Below are positions 54,680 through 63,074 of a stretch of 64,000 nucleotides of DNA, one piece after another. Source of the stretch: Streptomyces sp. A1136 (GTDB lineage: Bacteria > Actinomycetota > Actinomycetes > Streptomycetales > Streptomycetaceae); contig NZ_SSBJ01000006.1 of the NCBI RefSeq assembly GCF_004795055.1, positions 62,001 through 126,000 of the forward strand. The letters run 5' to 3'. A program made the translations under genes and the position numbers. Numbering within the stretch: position 1 is the first letter of the stretch; every line of letters begins with the position of its first letter. The notes under the pieces were generated by a model. It made no database searches. It was not told the DNA's origin and saw only the letters and a program-made list of their open reading frames with translations.

Positions 54680-56041
54680 ATGCCCATGGGTCACACGGCC
54701 ACAGCCCAGGCCGGCTCCGGCGGCCTGACAGCGACCGAGCACCGGCTGGCCAACGGCCTGCGCGTGGTGCTTTCCGAGGATCACCTGACTCCGGTCGCCG
54801 CCGTCTGCCTCTGGTACGACGTCGGCTCCCGCCACGAAGTCAAGGGACGGACCGGTCTGGCTCACCTCTTCGAGCACCTGATGTTCCAGGGCTCGGCGAG
54901 CGTACCGGGCAACGGGCACTTCGAGCTCGTCCAGGGCGCCGGCGGTTCGCTCAACGGCACCACCAGCTTCGAGCGCACCAACTACTTCGAGACGATGCCC
55001 GCCCATCAGCTGGAGCTCGCGCTGTGGCTGGAGGCGGACCGCATGGGCTCGCTGCTGGCCGCCCTGGACGACGAGTCCATGGAGAACCAGCGCGACGTCG
55101 TCAAGAACGAGCGCCGGCAGCGGTACGACAACGTCCCGTACGGCACGGCGTTCGAGAGGCTGACCGCCCTCGCCTACCCGGAGGGCCACCCGTACCACCA
55201 CACGCCCATCGGGTCGATGGCCGACCTGGACGCCGCGTCCCTGGAGGACGCCCGCGCCTTCTTCCGTACGTACTACGCGCCGAACAACGCCGTCCTGTCG
55301 GTCGTCGGTGACATCGACCCCGAGCAGACGCTCGCCTGGGTCGAGAAGTACTTCGGCTCCATCCCCGCCCACGACGGCAAGCAGCCGCCGCGCGACGGCT
55401 CGCTGCCCGAGATCATGGGCGGTCAGCTCCGTCAGGAGATCGTCGAGGAGGTCCCGGCCCGCGCGCTGATGGCCGCGTACCGGCTGCCGCACGACGGCAC
55501 CCGCGAGTGCGACGCCGCCGACGTGGCGTTGACCGTCCTGGGCGGTGGCGAGTCCTCCCGCCTCCACAACCGCCTGGTCCGGCGAGACCAGAGCGCCGTC
55601 GCGGCCGGCTTCGGCCTGCTGCGCCTCGCGGGCGCCCCCTCCCTGGGCTGGCTGGACGTGAAGACCTCCAGCGGGGTCGAGGTGCCCGCCATCGAGGCGG
55701 CCGTGGACGAGGAACTCGCGCGGTTCGCCGCCGAGGGCCCGACGGCCGAGGAGATGGAGCGCGCCCAGGCGCAGCTGGAGCGCGAGTGGCTGGACCGGCT
55801 GAGCACGGTGGCCGGCCGCGCCGACGAACTGTGCCGCTTCGCGGTCCTGTTCGGCGACCCGCAGCTCGCCCTGACCGCGGTCCAGCGCGTCCTCGACGTC
55901 ACCGCCGAGGAAGTCCAGGCCGTCGCCGCGGCCCGGCTGCGCCCCGACAACCGCGCGGTGCTCGTGTACGAGCCGCTCAACGCGGAGTCCGGCGCGTCCG
56001 ACGAGACCGACGACACCGAGAACGAAGGGGCGGAGCAGTGA
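54680..56041 (+). CDS. M16-family zinc peptidase, catalytic subunit
   Basis: This 453-aa pitrilysin-family peptidase has the inverted zinc motif HLFEH (GLAHLFEHLMFQGS, residues ~60-75) and the distal Glu zinc ligand in KNERRQRYDN. The two-lobed M16B layout continues with FFRTYYAPNNAVLSVVGDIDPEQ. ATG 54680 is preceded by GAAGGGA; a second ATG two codons on is possible. Its stop overlaps the start of the next M16 gene (GTGA), so they probably form the usual active/inactive heterodimer. No signal peptide is obvious, so it is likely cytoplasmic. Confidence 0.92.
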   Translation: MPMGHTATAQAGSGGLTATEHRLANGLRVVLSEDHLTPVAAVCLWYDVGSRHEVKGRTGLAHLFEHLMFQGSASVPGNGHFELVQGAGGSLNGTTSFERTNYFETMPAHQLELALWLEADRMGSLLAALDDESMENQRDVVKNERRQRYDNVPYGTAFERLTALAYPEGHPYHHTPIGSMADLDAASLEDARAFFRTYYAPNNAVLSVVGDIDPEQTLAWVEKYFGSIPAHDGKQPPRDGSLPEIMGGQLRQEIVEEVPARALMAAYRLPHDGTRECDAADVALTVLGGGESSRLHNRLVRRDQSAVAAGFGLLRLAGAPSLGWLDVKTSSGVEVPAIEAAVDEELARFAAEGPTAEEMERAQAQLEREWLDRLSTVAGRADELCRFAVLFGDPQLALTAVQRVLDVTAEEVQAVAAARLRPDNRAVLVYEPLNAESGASDETDDTENEGAEQ

Positions 56042-57429
56042 GCGACACCGCAGCCGTCACGATGACCCTCCACCCGCAGCCGCAGGCCGGCGAGGCCAAG
56101 CCCTGGGCCTTCCCGGCCCCCGAGCGCGGCGCGCTGCCCAACGGCCTGACCCTGCTGCGCTGCCACCGCCCGGGCCGGCAGGTGATCGCCGTCGAGATCA
56201 ACCTCGCCGCGCCGCTGGACGCGGAGCCCGAGGGCCTGGACGGCGTGGCCACCATCATGGCCCGCGCCCTGTCGGAGGGCACCGACAAGCACTCCGCCGA
56301 GGAGTTCGCAGCCGAGCTGGAGCGCTGCGGTGCCACGCTCGACGCGCACGCCGACCACCCGGGCATCCGGGTCTCCCTGGAGGTCCCGGCCTCCCGCCTG
56401 GCGAAGGCCCTCGGTCTGGTCGCCGAGGCGCTGCGCGCCCCCGCCTTCGCGGACGGCGAGGTCGACCGGCTGGTGCGCAACCGGCTCGACGAGATCCCGC
56501 ACGAGCTGGCCAACCCGCAGCGCCGGGCCGCGAAGGAGCTCTCCAAGGAGCTCTTCCCGGCCACCCTTCGGATGTCCCGACCCCGGCAGGGCACCGAGGA
56601 GACGGTCTCCCGGATCGACTCCGCGGCCGTACGCGCCTTCTACGAGGCCCACGTGCGCCCCTCGACCGCCACCGCGGTGGTCGTCGGCGACCTGACGGGC
56701 ATCGACCTCGACGCGGTCCTCGCGGACACCCTGGGCGCGTGGACGGGCGACCGCTCCGAGGCGCTCCCCGTGCCCCCGGTGACCGCCGACGACACCGGGC
56801 GCGTGATCATCGTGGACCGGCCCGGCGCGGTCCAGACGCAGCTGCTGATCGGCCGCATCGGTCCGGACCGGCACGACCGCGTCTGGGCGGCCCAGGTACT
56901 CGGCACGTACTGCCTGGGCGGCACCCTCACCTCGCGCCTGGACAAGGTGCTGCGCGAGGAGAAGGGGTACACCTACGGGGTGCGCGCCTTCGGCCAGGTG
57001 CTGCGCTCCACCGCCGACGGCAAGGGCGCCTCGATGCTCGCCATCAGCGGCTCGGTGGACACGCCCAACACCGGCCCGGCGCTGGACGACCTCTGGACGG
57101 TTCTGCGCACCCTCGCGCAGGGCGGCCTGACCGACCCCGAACGGGACGTCGCCGTGCAGAACTTGGTGGGTGTGGCCCCGCTGAAGTTCGAGACGGCGGC
57201 CTCGGTCGCGGCCACCCTCGCGGACCAAGTGGAGCAGGAGCTCCCGGACGACTACCAGGCGCGCTTGTACGCTCAGCTCGCCGCGACCGGCACGGTGGAG
57301 GCGACCTCGGCGGTCGTCGCGGCGTTCCCCGTGGACCGGTTGGTCACGGTCCTGGTGGGCGACGCGGCGCAGATCGCGGAGCCGGTACGGGCCCTCGGGA
57401 TCGGCGAGGTCACCGTCGTCGCCAACTGA
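56038..57429 (+). CDS. M16-family protein, non-catalytic partner subunit
   Basis: This 463-aa M16B relative aligns with the upstream peptidase but has GLDGVATIMARALSEGT where the HxxEH zinc motif should be, so it cannot bind zinc there. It keeps the substrate-binding Arg/Tyr loop in LREEKGYTYGVRAF, as partner subunits do. The GTG overlaps the preceding stop by four bases, showing translational coupling. The two proteins should form one clam-shell heterodimer, as in actinobacterial and mitochondrial M16B pairs. A strong terminator follows. Confidence 0.9.
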   Translation: MSDTAAVTMTLHPQPQAGEAKPWAFPAPERGALPNGLTLLRCHRPGRQVIAVEINLAAPLDAEPEGLDGVATIMARALSEGTDKHSAEEFAAELERCGATLDAHADHPGIRVSLEVPASRLAKALGLVAEALRAPAFADGEVDRLVRNRLDEIPHELANPQRRAAKELSKELFPATLRMSRPRQGTEETVSRIDSAAVRAFYEAHVRPSTATAVVVGDLTGIDLDAVLADTLGAWTGDRSEALPVPPVTADDTGRVIIVDRPGAVQTQLLIGRIGPDRHDRVWAAQVLGTYCLGGTLTSRLDKVLREEKGYTYGVRAFGQVLRSTADGKGASMLAISGSVDTPNTGPALDDLWTVLRTLAQGGLTDPERDVAVQNLVGVAPLKFETAASVAATLADQVEQELPDDYQARLYAQLAATGTVEATSAVVAAFPVDRLVTVLVGDAAQIAEPVRALGIGEVTVVAN

Positions 57430-57455
57430 CGCGCGGGCGAGGCGACTTGGCTTGA

Positions 57456-57490
57456 GGGACTCCGGCGGCTTGTCCGCCGGAGTCCCTTTT
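57456..57490 (+). terminator. Intrinsic terminator after the M16 pair
   Basis: A perfect 13-bp stem (gggactccggcgg, loop cttgt) is followed by TTTT. It is the most classical Rho-independent terminator in the window. Confidence 0.92.
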
Positions 57491-57554
57491 CGTCTGTTTG
57501 GTGGTGTGGTTGTTCGTATGTTCTGTGGCGTAGGTAACAAAAACGCGCGTCTGT

Positions 57555-57584
57555 TTGGAGATTGACTGATGATCCGCCTAGCGT
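57555..57584 (+). promoter_or_regulatory. Predicted promoter of the M23 peptidase gene
   Basis: TTGGAG (57555-57560) and TAGCGT (57579-57584) are 18 bp apart. Transcription from here would give a leader of about 210 nt that contains the riboswitch. Confidence 0.55.
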
Positions 57585-57634
57585 CGTCCGTGCTGTCCGT
57601 CAGTTGTGCCCGCCGCACCCGCGGCACCGGGCAG

Positions 57635-57788
57635 CGATCGCCGAGTCCCCGTCAGGCGCGAGCCTGGGGAGCCGGGGACCCACTTGTGTCCCTGGGGTGA
57701 ATCGGACCGCCTCGCAAGAGGGGCCCGTAGGAGACCTTCCTGCTCCGAACCCGTCAGCTAACCCGGTAGGCGAGAGGGAAGGAAAGGA
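57635..57788 (+). ncRNA. ydaO-type c-di-AMP riboswitch in the M23 peptidase leader
   Basis: The leader contains the conserved blocks of the ydaO/yuaA aptamer as found upstream of Streptomyces cell-wall hydrolase genes. In order they are ccgagtccccgtcaggcg, cctggggagccggggaccca, ggggtgaatcggaccgc, gcccgtaggagacc, ctccgaacccgtcagctaac and ccggtaggcgagagggaagg. Ligand binding normally turns expression off. In streptomycetes this links c-di-AMP level to autolysin production. The exact ends are approximate. The AAAGGA ribosome-binding site lies at the 3' edge. Confidence 0.85.
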
Positions 57789-57799
57789 TCAAACCCTTC

Positions 57800-58597
57800 A
57801 TGGCGTTTGGCAGTCGTGCCGCCGGTAAGCACCGTGGTTCCAGTCGTCTGAGCCGCAAGACCGCCGGTTACGCCGGCATAGCCGCCCTCGCCACCACGGG
57901 CGTCGTCGGCACGTTGGCCGTCCCCGCGTTCGCCGCGGACAAGGCCGCCGCCCCCTCGATGGAGGACACCGGCCTGGGTGCCGTGGTCGTCGCCGACGAG
58001 CTCCACAGCGAGATCGAGTACCAGGCCGAGTCGCAGCAGCGCGCCGCCGAGGTCACCGCCGCCAAGGCGCAGGCCGAGGCCGACGCCAAGACGCGCGCCG
58101 CCGAGGCCAAGCGCCTCGCGGAGGCCAAGGCGAAGGCCGAGCGCGACGCCGCCGAGCGCGCGGCCCGCGAAGAGGAGCGCAAGCGCCTCAACACCTTCGT
58201 CGCCCCGATCGACGGCTCGTACGTCAGCACGCAGTACAAGGCCGGCGGCAGCATGTGGTCCTCCGGCAGCCACACGGGCATCGACTTCCACGCCGGCGAG
58301 GGCACCACCGTCCACGCCGTGGGCGCGGGCACCATCGTCGAGGCGGGCTGGGGCGGCGCGTACGGCAACAACGTCGTCATCCGGCACAACGACGGCACCT
58401 ACACCCAGTACGGGCACCTGCTCTCGCTGAGCGTCTCGGTCGGCGACCAGGTCACCGCCGGCCAGCAGATCGGCATCTCGGGCTCCACGGGCAACGCCAG
58501 TGGCCCGCACCTGCACTTCGAGGCCCGCACCGGCGCCACGTACGGCACGGACATCGACCCGGTCGCGTACCTGCGCTCGCACGGCGTCAACGTCTGA
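57800..58597 (+). CDS. Secreted M23 peptidase (LytM-like cell-wall hydrolase)
   Basis: This 265-aa exported protein cleaves peptidoglycan cross-links. The signal peptide runs to about residue 46 (GIAALATTGVVGTLAVPAFAADK). Residues ~65-130 form an Ala/Glu/Lys/Arg coiled coil (AAEVTAAKAQAEADAKTRAAEAKR). The M23 domain (residues ~140-255) has zinc ligands in SHTGIDFHAG (H-x3-D) and GPHLHFEART (HxH), so it should be catalytically active. It is a single-gene unit with its own promoter, a c-di-AMP riboswitch and a downstream hairpin, which places it in the c-di-AMP-controlled cell-wall remodelling regulon. Confidence 0.93.
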   Translation: MAFGSRAAGKHRGSSRLSRKTAGYAGIAALATTGVVGTLAVPAFAADKAAAPSMEDTGLGAVVVADELHSEIEYQAESQQRAAEVTAAKAQAEADAKTRAAEAKRLAEAKAKAERDAAERAAREEERKRLNTFVAPIDGSYVSTQYKAGGSMWSSGSHTGIDFHAGEGTTVHAVGAGTIVEAGWGGAYGNNVVIRHNDGTYTQYGHLLSLSVSVGDQVTAGQQIGISGSTGNASGPHLHFEARTGATYGTDIDPVAYLRSHGVNV

Positions 58598-58613
58598 CGG
58601 CACCGCTTCCGTC

Positions 58614-58644
58614 GAAGGCCCCGGCTCACCGAGCCGGGGCCTTC
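58614..58644 (+). terminator. Hairpin terminator after the M23 gene
   Basis: Fourteen-bp perfect arms (gaaggccccggctc and complement) surround a 3-nt loop, 17 bp past the stop. Confidence 0.85.
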
Positions 58645-58814
58645 CGCGTGTGCCGCCAGGCCCCGCGTCCCGCCGGCGAATGTTTCGTATTTCCGGCCGT
58701 TCTCGGAATGCGTCGCCTGTTGCAATAAAGTCGCAGTACGGTCGTGGCTGTAACGCCGACGGTCAGCGGTTGACGGCAGACGGTCGGCAGTCGGAATGAG
58801 AGCGGAGTCCGGCC

Positions 58815-59480
58815 TTGCGTATTCCTGCGAACGCGGTATGCACAGCAATTCGTGACGACATCGTCTCCGGGGTCTTCGAACCCGGCGGCAGATTGACCGA
58901 GGAGGTCCTCGCCCGCCGGTACGGGGTCTCGCGCGTCCCCGTCCGCGAGGCGCTGCGCACCCTGGAGGCGGAGGGGTTCGTCACCACCCGCCGGCACGCC
59001 GGGGCCTGCGTCGCCGAGCCCACCGACCAGGAGGCGGCGGACCTGCTGGAGCTACGGGCGCTCCTTGAGCCGCTCGCCGCCGCCAAGGCCGCCCGTCGGC
59101 GCACCGAGGGTCACCTCAAAGTGCTGCGCGGTCTGGTCAGGCTGGGTCAGGAACGGGCCAGGAGCGGGCGGGGGGAGGACCTTCGCGCCCTGGGCGGCTG
59201 GTTCCACGAGACGCTCGGGCAGGCCTCCGCCAGCCCCGGGCTGATCTCCGTGCTGACCCAGACCCGGCACAAGATCGCCTGGATGTACGTGGTGCGGGCC
59301 CCCGCCCGGCCGGTGGACTCCTGGGCCGAGCACGGCGCGATCGTCGACGCGGTGGCCCGGGGCGACGCCGAGCGCGCCCGGGCGCTCACCGCACTGCACG
59401 CGGACCGGGCGGCCGGATCGCACCGGCTGAGGGTGAGGAATCCGCAACCTGTCGTAAACACGGCGAGCGGCCGGCATTAA
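58815..59480 (+). CDS. GntR-family regulator (FadR subfamily)
   Basis: This 221-aa regulator has an N-terminal winged helix: VCTAIRDDIVSGVFEPGGRLTEEVLARRYGVSRVPVREALRTLEAEGFVTTRRHAGACV, residues ~8-67. A helical FCD ligand domain follows, with LLELRALLEPLAAAKAARR, HETLGQASASPGLISVL and EHGAIVDAVARGDAERARALTALH. The start appears to be TTG 58815 with GGAG 8 nt upstream; no ATG or GTG precedes the DNA-binding domain in frame. Its neighbour ptsH is convergent. In Streptomyces this position holds a GntR gene next to HPr, but I cannot name a target. Confidence 0.85.
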   Translation: MRIPANAVCTAIRDDIVSGVFEPGGRLTEEVLARRYGVSRVPVREALRTLEAEGFVTTRRHAGACVAEPTDQEAADLLELRALLEPLAAAKAARRRTEGHLKVLRGLVRLGQERARSGRGEDLRALGGWFHETLGQASASPGLISVLTQTRHKIAWMYVVRAPARPVDSWAEHGAIVDAVARGDAERARALTALHADRAAGSHRLRVRNPQPVVNTASGRH

Positions 59481-59549
59481 CACGAGCCGTATACAAAGGA
59501 GAGGGACATCCGGCCGTGATGGATATTCTCCTGCGTCCGAAAGGAGTCC

Positions 59550-59593
59550 GAAAGGCGGTCGAAAGGCGGTCGAAAGGCGGTCGAAAGGCCGCC
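59550..59593 (+). repeat. 11-bp tandem repeat, four units
   Basis: gaaaggcggtc occurs three times exactly and once with changes (gaaaggccgcc), between the GntR gene and the ptsH terminator. Confidence 0.8.
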
Positions 59594-59636
59594 GGGAATG
59601 ACGGCGGAAAAGCAGGCGGGAACGCGGGCACGAAAG

Positions 59637-59680
59637 CGGCGAAGCCGCGGCGCCCGCTGCACGGGGCCGCGGCTTCGCCG
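59637..59680. terminator. Bidirectional hairpin terminator between the GntR gene and ptsH
   Basis: Fourteen-bp perfect arms (cggcgaagccgcgg and complement) with a 16-nt loop lie between the convergent genes. Confidence 0.85.
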
Positions 59681-59709
59681 CGAACGGACGACCCGAAGGG
59701 CCGGAAGGC

Positions 59710-59991
59710 TCAGACCGTCTCCGGGAGCTCCTCCAGGCCCTCGGCGACGAGCTTGGCGAGGCGGTCCAGCGCGGCCTCGGCACCCTCGGCCTCGGACGCG
59801 AGGACGATCTCCTCGCCGCCCTGGGCACCCAGGCCCAGGACCGCCAGCATGGAAGCGGCGTTGACGGGGTCGCCGCCGGCCTTCGCGATGGTCACCGGGA
59901 CGCCGGAGGCGGTCGTCGCCCGGACGAAGATCGAGGCGGGACGAGCGTGCAGGCCCTCGGCCCAGCCGACGTTGACGCGGCGCTCTGCCAT
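59710..59991 (-). CDS. ptsH: Phosphocarrier protein HPr
   Basis: HPr passes phosphate from Enzyme I to sugar-specific Enzyme II proteins of the phosphotransferase system. This 93-aa protein has the phosphorylated His15 in GLHARPAS and the regulatory-site Ser47 in VNAASMLAVLGLG. It is slightly longer than typical HPr (~88 aa). AAGGG lies 8 nt before the ATG. It stands alone, with no Enzyme I or crr gene adjacent, as is normal for Streptomyces. Confidence 0.95.
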   Translation of the reverse strand: MAERRVNVGWAEGLHARPASIFVRATTASGVPVTIAKAGGDPVNAASMLAVLGLGAQGGEEIVLASEAEGAEAALDRLAKLVAEGLEELPETV

Positions 59992-60163
59992 GGTGATGCC
60001 CTTCAGGTTCTTACGGTTGTCTAGACCAGTCTCTCACGACACCCGGAATGCTCGGACCGGCCCTCGGCCCCGGCCCACTGCCGTTCGACCTTCCCCAGCT
60101 TGCACTCGTTTGCCCTGATCTGCCTCATGCGCCGCGCACGCGCCACCGGGGGGATGCGCCCCT

Positions 60164-60175
60164 TAGGGTGTGCCC
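60164..60175 (+). promoter_or_regulatory. -10 hexamer of a leaderless promoter (GNAT/acyl-CoA synthetase gene)
   Basis: TAGGGT at 60164-60169 is followed by 6 nt and ATG 60176. This spacing argues for that ATG rather than the GTG at 60170. Confidence 0.55.
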
Positions 60176-63025
60176 ATGACCACCGAGTCGGACCTCTCGT
60201 ACCCGGCCCACTGGGAGGCGGACGTCGTCCTGCGCGACGGCGGCACCGCCCGCATCCGGCCCATCACCACCGACGACGCCGGACGGTTGGTCAGCTTCTA
60301 CGAACAGGTCTCGGACGAGTCGAAGTACTACCGCTTCTTCGCGCCGTACCCCAAGCTCTCCGACCGCGACGTGCGCCGCTTCACGCACCACGACTACGTG
60401 GACCGGGTCGGCCTCGCCGCGACCATCGGCGGGGAGTTCATCGGCACCGTCCGCTACGACCGGATCGGCCCAGACGGACGGCCCGCCTCGACCCCCGCGG
60501 ACGAGGCCGAGGTGGCCTTCCTGGTGCAGGACGCCCACCAGGGTCGCGGCGTGGCCTCCGCGCTCCTCGAACACATCGGCGCGGTGGCGCGCGAGCGTGG
60601 CATCCGGCGGTTCGCGGCCGAGGTGCTGCCCGCCAACACCAAGATGATCAAGGTGTTCACCGATGCCGGCTACCAGCAGAAGCGCAGCTTCGAAGACGGC
60701 TCCGTCCACCTCACCCTCGACCTGGAACCCACCGCCGAGTCGCTCGCCGTGCAGCGGGCCCGCGAACAGCGGGCCGAAGCCCGCTCCGTGCAGCGGCTGC
60801 TGGCGCCCGGCTCGGTGGCGGTGATCGGCGTCAGCCGGTCCGGGGCGGGCGTCGGGGCGGCCGTGCTGCGCAACCTGCGCGACACCGGTTTCCACGGTCA
60901 CCTCTACGCCGTCAACGAGGCGGTCGACGCCGACCTGCTGGAAGGCGTACGCGCCTACCGCTCGCTCGCCGACGTCGGCGCCCCCGTCGATCTCGCGGTG
61001 ATCGCCGTCCCGGCGCGGCGGGTACCGGACGTGGTCGCCGCGTGCGGCGACCACGGAGTGCAGGGACTGGTAGTGCTGTCCGCCGGGTACGGGGAGAGTG
61101 GCCCGGCGGGCCAAGCACGCCAGCGCGACCTGCTCCGGCAGGTGCGGTCGTACGGGATGCGGCTGATCGGGCCCAATGCGTTCGGGGTGATCAACACCGC
61201 GCCCGACGTCGAACTCAACGCCTCCCTCGCCCCTTCCCCGACCACCGAGCGGGGCCGAATCGGCCTGTTCACCCAGTCCGGCGCGATCGGCATCGCCCTC
61301 CTGTCCGGTCTGCTGCGCCGGGGTGCGGGGCTGTCGTCCTTCGTCTCCGCGGGCAACCGAGCGGACGTCTCGGGCAACGACATCCTCCAGTACTGGTACG
61401 ACGACGAAGCCACCGACGTGGCGCTGATGTACCTCGAAACCCTCGGCAATCCGCGCAAGTTCACCCGCCTCGCCCGGCGGACGGCCGCCGTCAAGCCGGT
61501 GGTCGTGGCCCGCGGCGGGCGGCACACCCCGGCCGGGCACGTCGTACCGGGGACCCGACTGCCCGATGCCACGGTCTCGGCGCTGCTCGGGCAGGCGGGC
61601 GTCATCCGGGTCGACACGGTCACGGAACTGGTCGACGTCGGCCTCCTCCTGGCCGGACAGCCGCTGCCGGCCGGGCCGAGGGTCGCGATCCTCGGCAACT
61701 CCGAGTCGCTGGGCGTGCTCACGTACGACGCCTGCCTGACCGAGGGGCTGCGGCCGCTCGCCCCCCTGGACCTGACGACGGCCGCCTCGCCGGAGGACTT
61801 CCGGGCGGCCCTGGCCGGGGCGCTGGCCTCACCGGACAGCGACGCGGTGGTGGTGACCGCCATCCCGTGGGTCCGGGAGCAGGAGCTGGCCGACGACCTG
61901 GCGGGTGCGCTGCGCGAGGCGGTGGCCGAGTGGCCCGGCAAGCCGGTGGCGGTGGTGCACGTAGAGCTGGGCGCCTTGGCCGACGCGCTCTCCACGACCT
62001 CGCGCCCGCCGGCCTCCACTCCTGCGACCTCTTCGCCCGACGCGCCGGCGGAGCCGGAAGCCGCGCCCCCGGCGGCCGAGGGTGCGCGGCCCCCGGTGCC
62101 GGCGGGCGGCGGGGAGGGGGAGGGGAACGCCCCGGCCGCCGGCGCCGCCCGCCAAGGCCGCATTCCCGCCTACCCGGCCGCCGAGCGGGCGGTCAAGGCC
62201 ATCGCCGAGGCCGTGCGCTACGCCCAGTGGCGCCAGGCCAACGCGGACGCCGGCCAGGTTCCCGAGTTCGAGGACATCGACGAGGCCGGAGCCGCCGCCC
62301 AGCTCGCCGAGCTCCTCACCGGCGCCGCGCACGACACCGTCCTCACCCTCGCCGAAGCCGACGCGCGCGCCCTCCTCGCCCGCTACGGCATCCGTGTCCC
62401 CACCACCCTCCCCGCGCCCAGCGCCGACGCCGCCGCCCGCGCCGCCGGCATCCTGGGCTACCCCGTCGCCCTCAAGACCACGGCCCCGCACCTGCGCCAC
62501 CGCGCGGACCTCGGCGGCGTACGGCTCGACCTCACCACCGAGGCCGAGCTGCGGCGCACCTACGAGGAGCTCACCGAACTGCTCGGCAAGCCCCAGGAGC
62601 TGCTCCCCGTCGTCCAGGCGATGGTGCCCCGGGGCGTCGACACCGTCGTGCGGTCCGTCATCGACCCCGCCGCCGGGGCCGTCCTCTCCTTCGGGCTCGC
62701 CGGAGTCCCCTCCGAACTGCTCGGCGACACCGCCCACCGGCTCGTCCCGGCCACCGACCGTGACGTCTACGGCCTCATCCGGTCCATCCGCGCCGCACCC
62801 CTCCTCTTCGGCTGGCGCGGCAGCGACCCCGTCGACACCCCGGCCCTCGAAGAGCTCCTGCTGCGCGTGTCCCGGCTGGTCGACGACCACCCGGAGGTTG
62901 TCGGCGTGTCCCTGGAGCCCGTCGTCGTCGCCACGGAGGGCCTCTCGGTACTGAGCGCCACCATCCGCGTGACCCGTCCGCCCGCCCGCTCCGACCTCGG
63001 ACCGCGCACGCTGCCCAGCTACTAG
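60176..63025 (+). CDS. Protein acetyltransferase fused to an NDP-forming acyl-CoA synthetase-like region (PatA type)
   Basis: This 949-aa protein starts with a GNAT domain (residues ~20-185) with the acetyl-CoA loop VQDAHQGRGVASALLEHI. A CoA-binding Rossmann domain follows (LAPGSVAVIGVSRSGAGVGAAVLRNL, ~210-310), then a succinyl-CoA-ligase-like part (FTQSGAIGIALLSG, AGNRADVSGNDILQYW). After a Pro/Ala/Glu-rich linker (~600-660) comes an ATP-grasp domain (LLARYGIRVPTTLPAPS, LGYPVALKTTAPHLRHRADLGGVRLDL). Salmonella Pat has the GNAT domain at the opposite end; an N-terminal GNAT matches the unusual order reported for Streptomyces lividans PatA, which acetylates acyl-CoA synthetases. The SGAIG segment lacks the catalytic His expected in an active synthetase, so the large region is probably a sensor. 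Confidence 0.88.
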   Translation: MTTESDLSYPAHWEADVVLRDGGTARIRPITTDDAGRLVSFYEQVSDESKYYRFFAPYPKLSDRDVRRFTHHDYVDRVGLAATIGGEFIGTVRYDRIGPDGRPASTPADEAEVAFLVQDAHQGRGVASALLEHIGAVARERGIRRFAAEVLPANTKMIKVFTDAGYQQKRSFEDGSVHLTLDLEPTAESLAVQRAREQRAEARSVQRLLAPGSVAVIGVSRSGAGVGAAVLRNLRDTGFHGHLYAVNEAVDADLLEGVRAYRSLADVGAPVDLAVIAVPARRVPDVVAACGDHGVQGLVVLSAGYGESGPAGQARQRDLLRQVRSYGMRLIGPNAFGVINTAPDVELNASLAPSPTTERGRIGLFTQSGAIGIALLSGLLRRGAGLSSFVSAGNRADVSGNDILQYWYDDEATDVALMYLETLGNPRKFTRLARRTAAVKPVVVARGGRHTPAGHVVPGTRLPDATVSALLGQAGVIRVDTVTELVDVGLLLAGQPLPAGPRVAILGNSESLGVLTYDACLTEGLRPLAPLDLTTAASPEDFRAALAGALASPDSDAVVVTAIPWVREQELADDLAGALREAVAEWPGKPVAVVHVELGALADALSTTSRPPASTPATSSPDAPAEPEAAPPAAEGARPPVPAGGGEGEGNAPAAGAARQGRIPAYPAAERAVKAIAEAVRYAQWRQANADAGQVPEFEDIDEAGAAAQLAELLTGAAHDTVLTLAEADARALLARYGIRVPTTLPAPSADAAARAAGILGYPVALKTTAPHLRHRADLGGVRLDLTTEAELRRTYEELTELLGKPQELLPVVQAMVPRGVDTVVRSVIDPAAGAVLSFGLAGVPSELLGDTAHRLVPATDRDVYGLIRSIRAAPLLFGWRGSDPVDTPALEELLLRVSRLVDDHPEVVGVSLEPVVVATEGLSVLSATIRVTRPPARSDLGPRTLPSY

Positions 63026-63061
63026 CGCGGTGAGCGCGGTCCAGGTCCCCCGGACGGGCCT

Positions 63062-63074
63062 TAGGATGGACCTC
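63062..63074 (+). promoter_or_regulatory. -10 hexamer of a leaderless promoter (DUF5998 gene)
   Basis: TAGGAT at 63062-63067 is followed by 7 nt and ATG 63075. No ribosome-binding site is seen. The earlier in-frame ATG at 63066 overlaps the hexamer and is unlikely. Confidence 0.5.
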
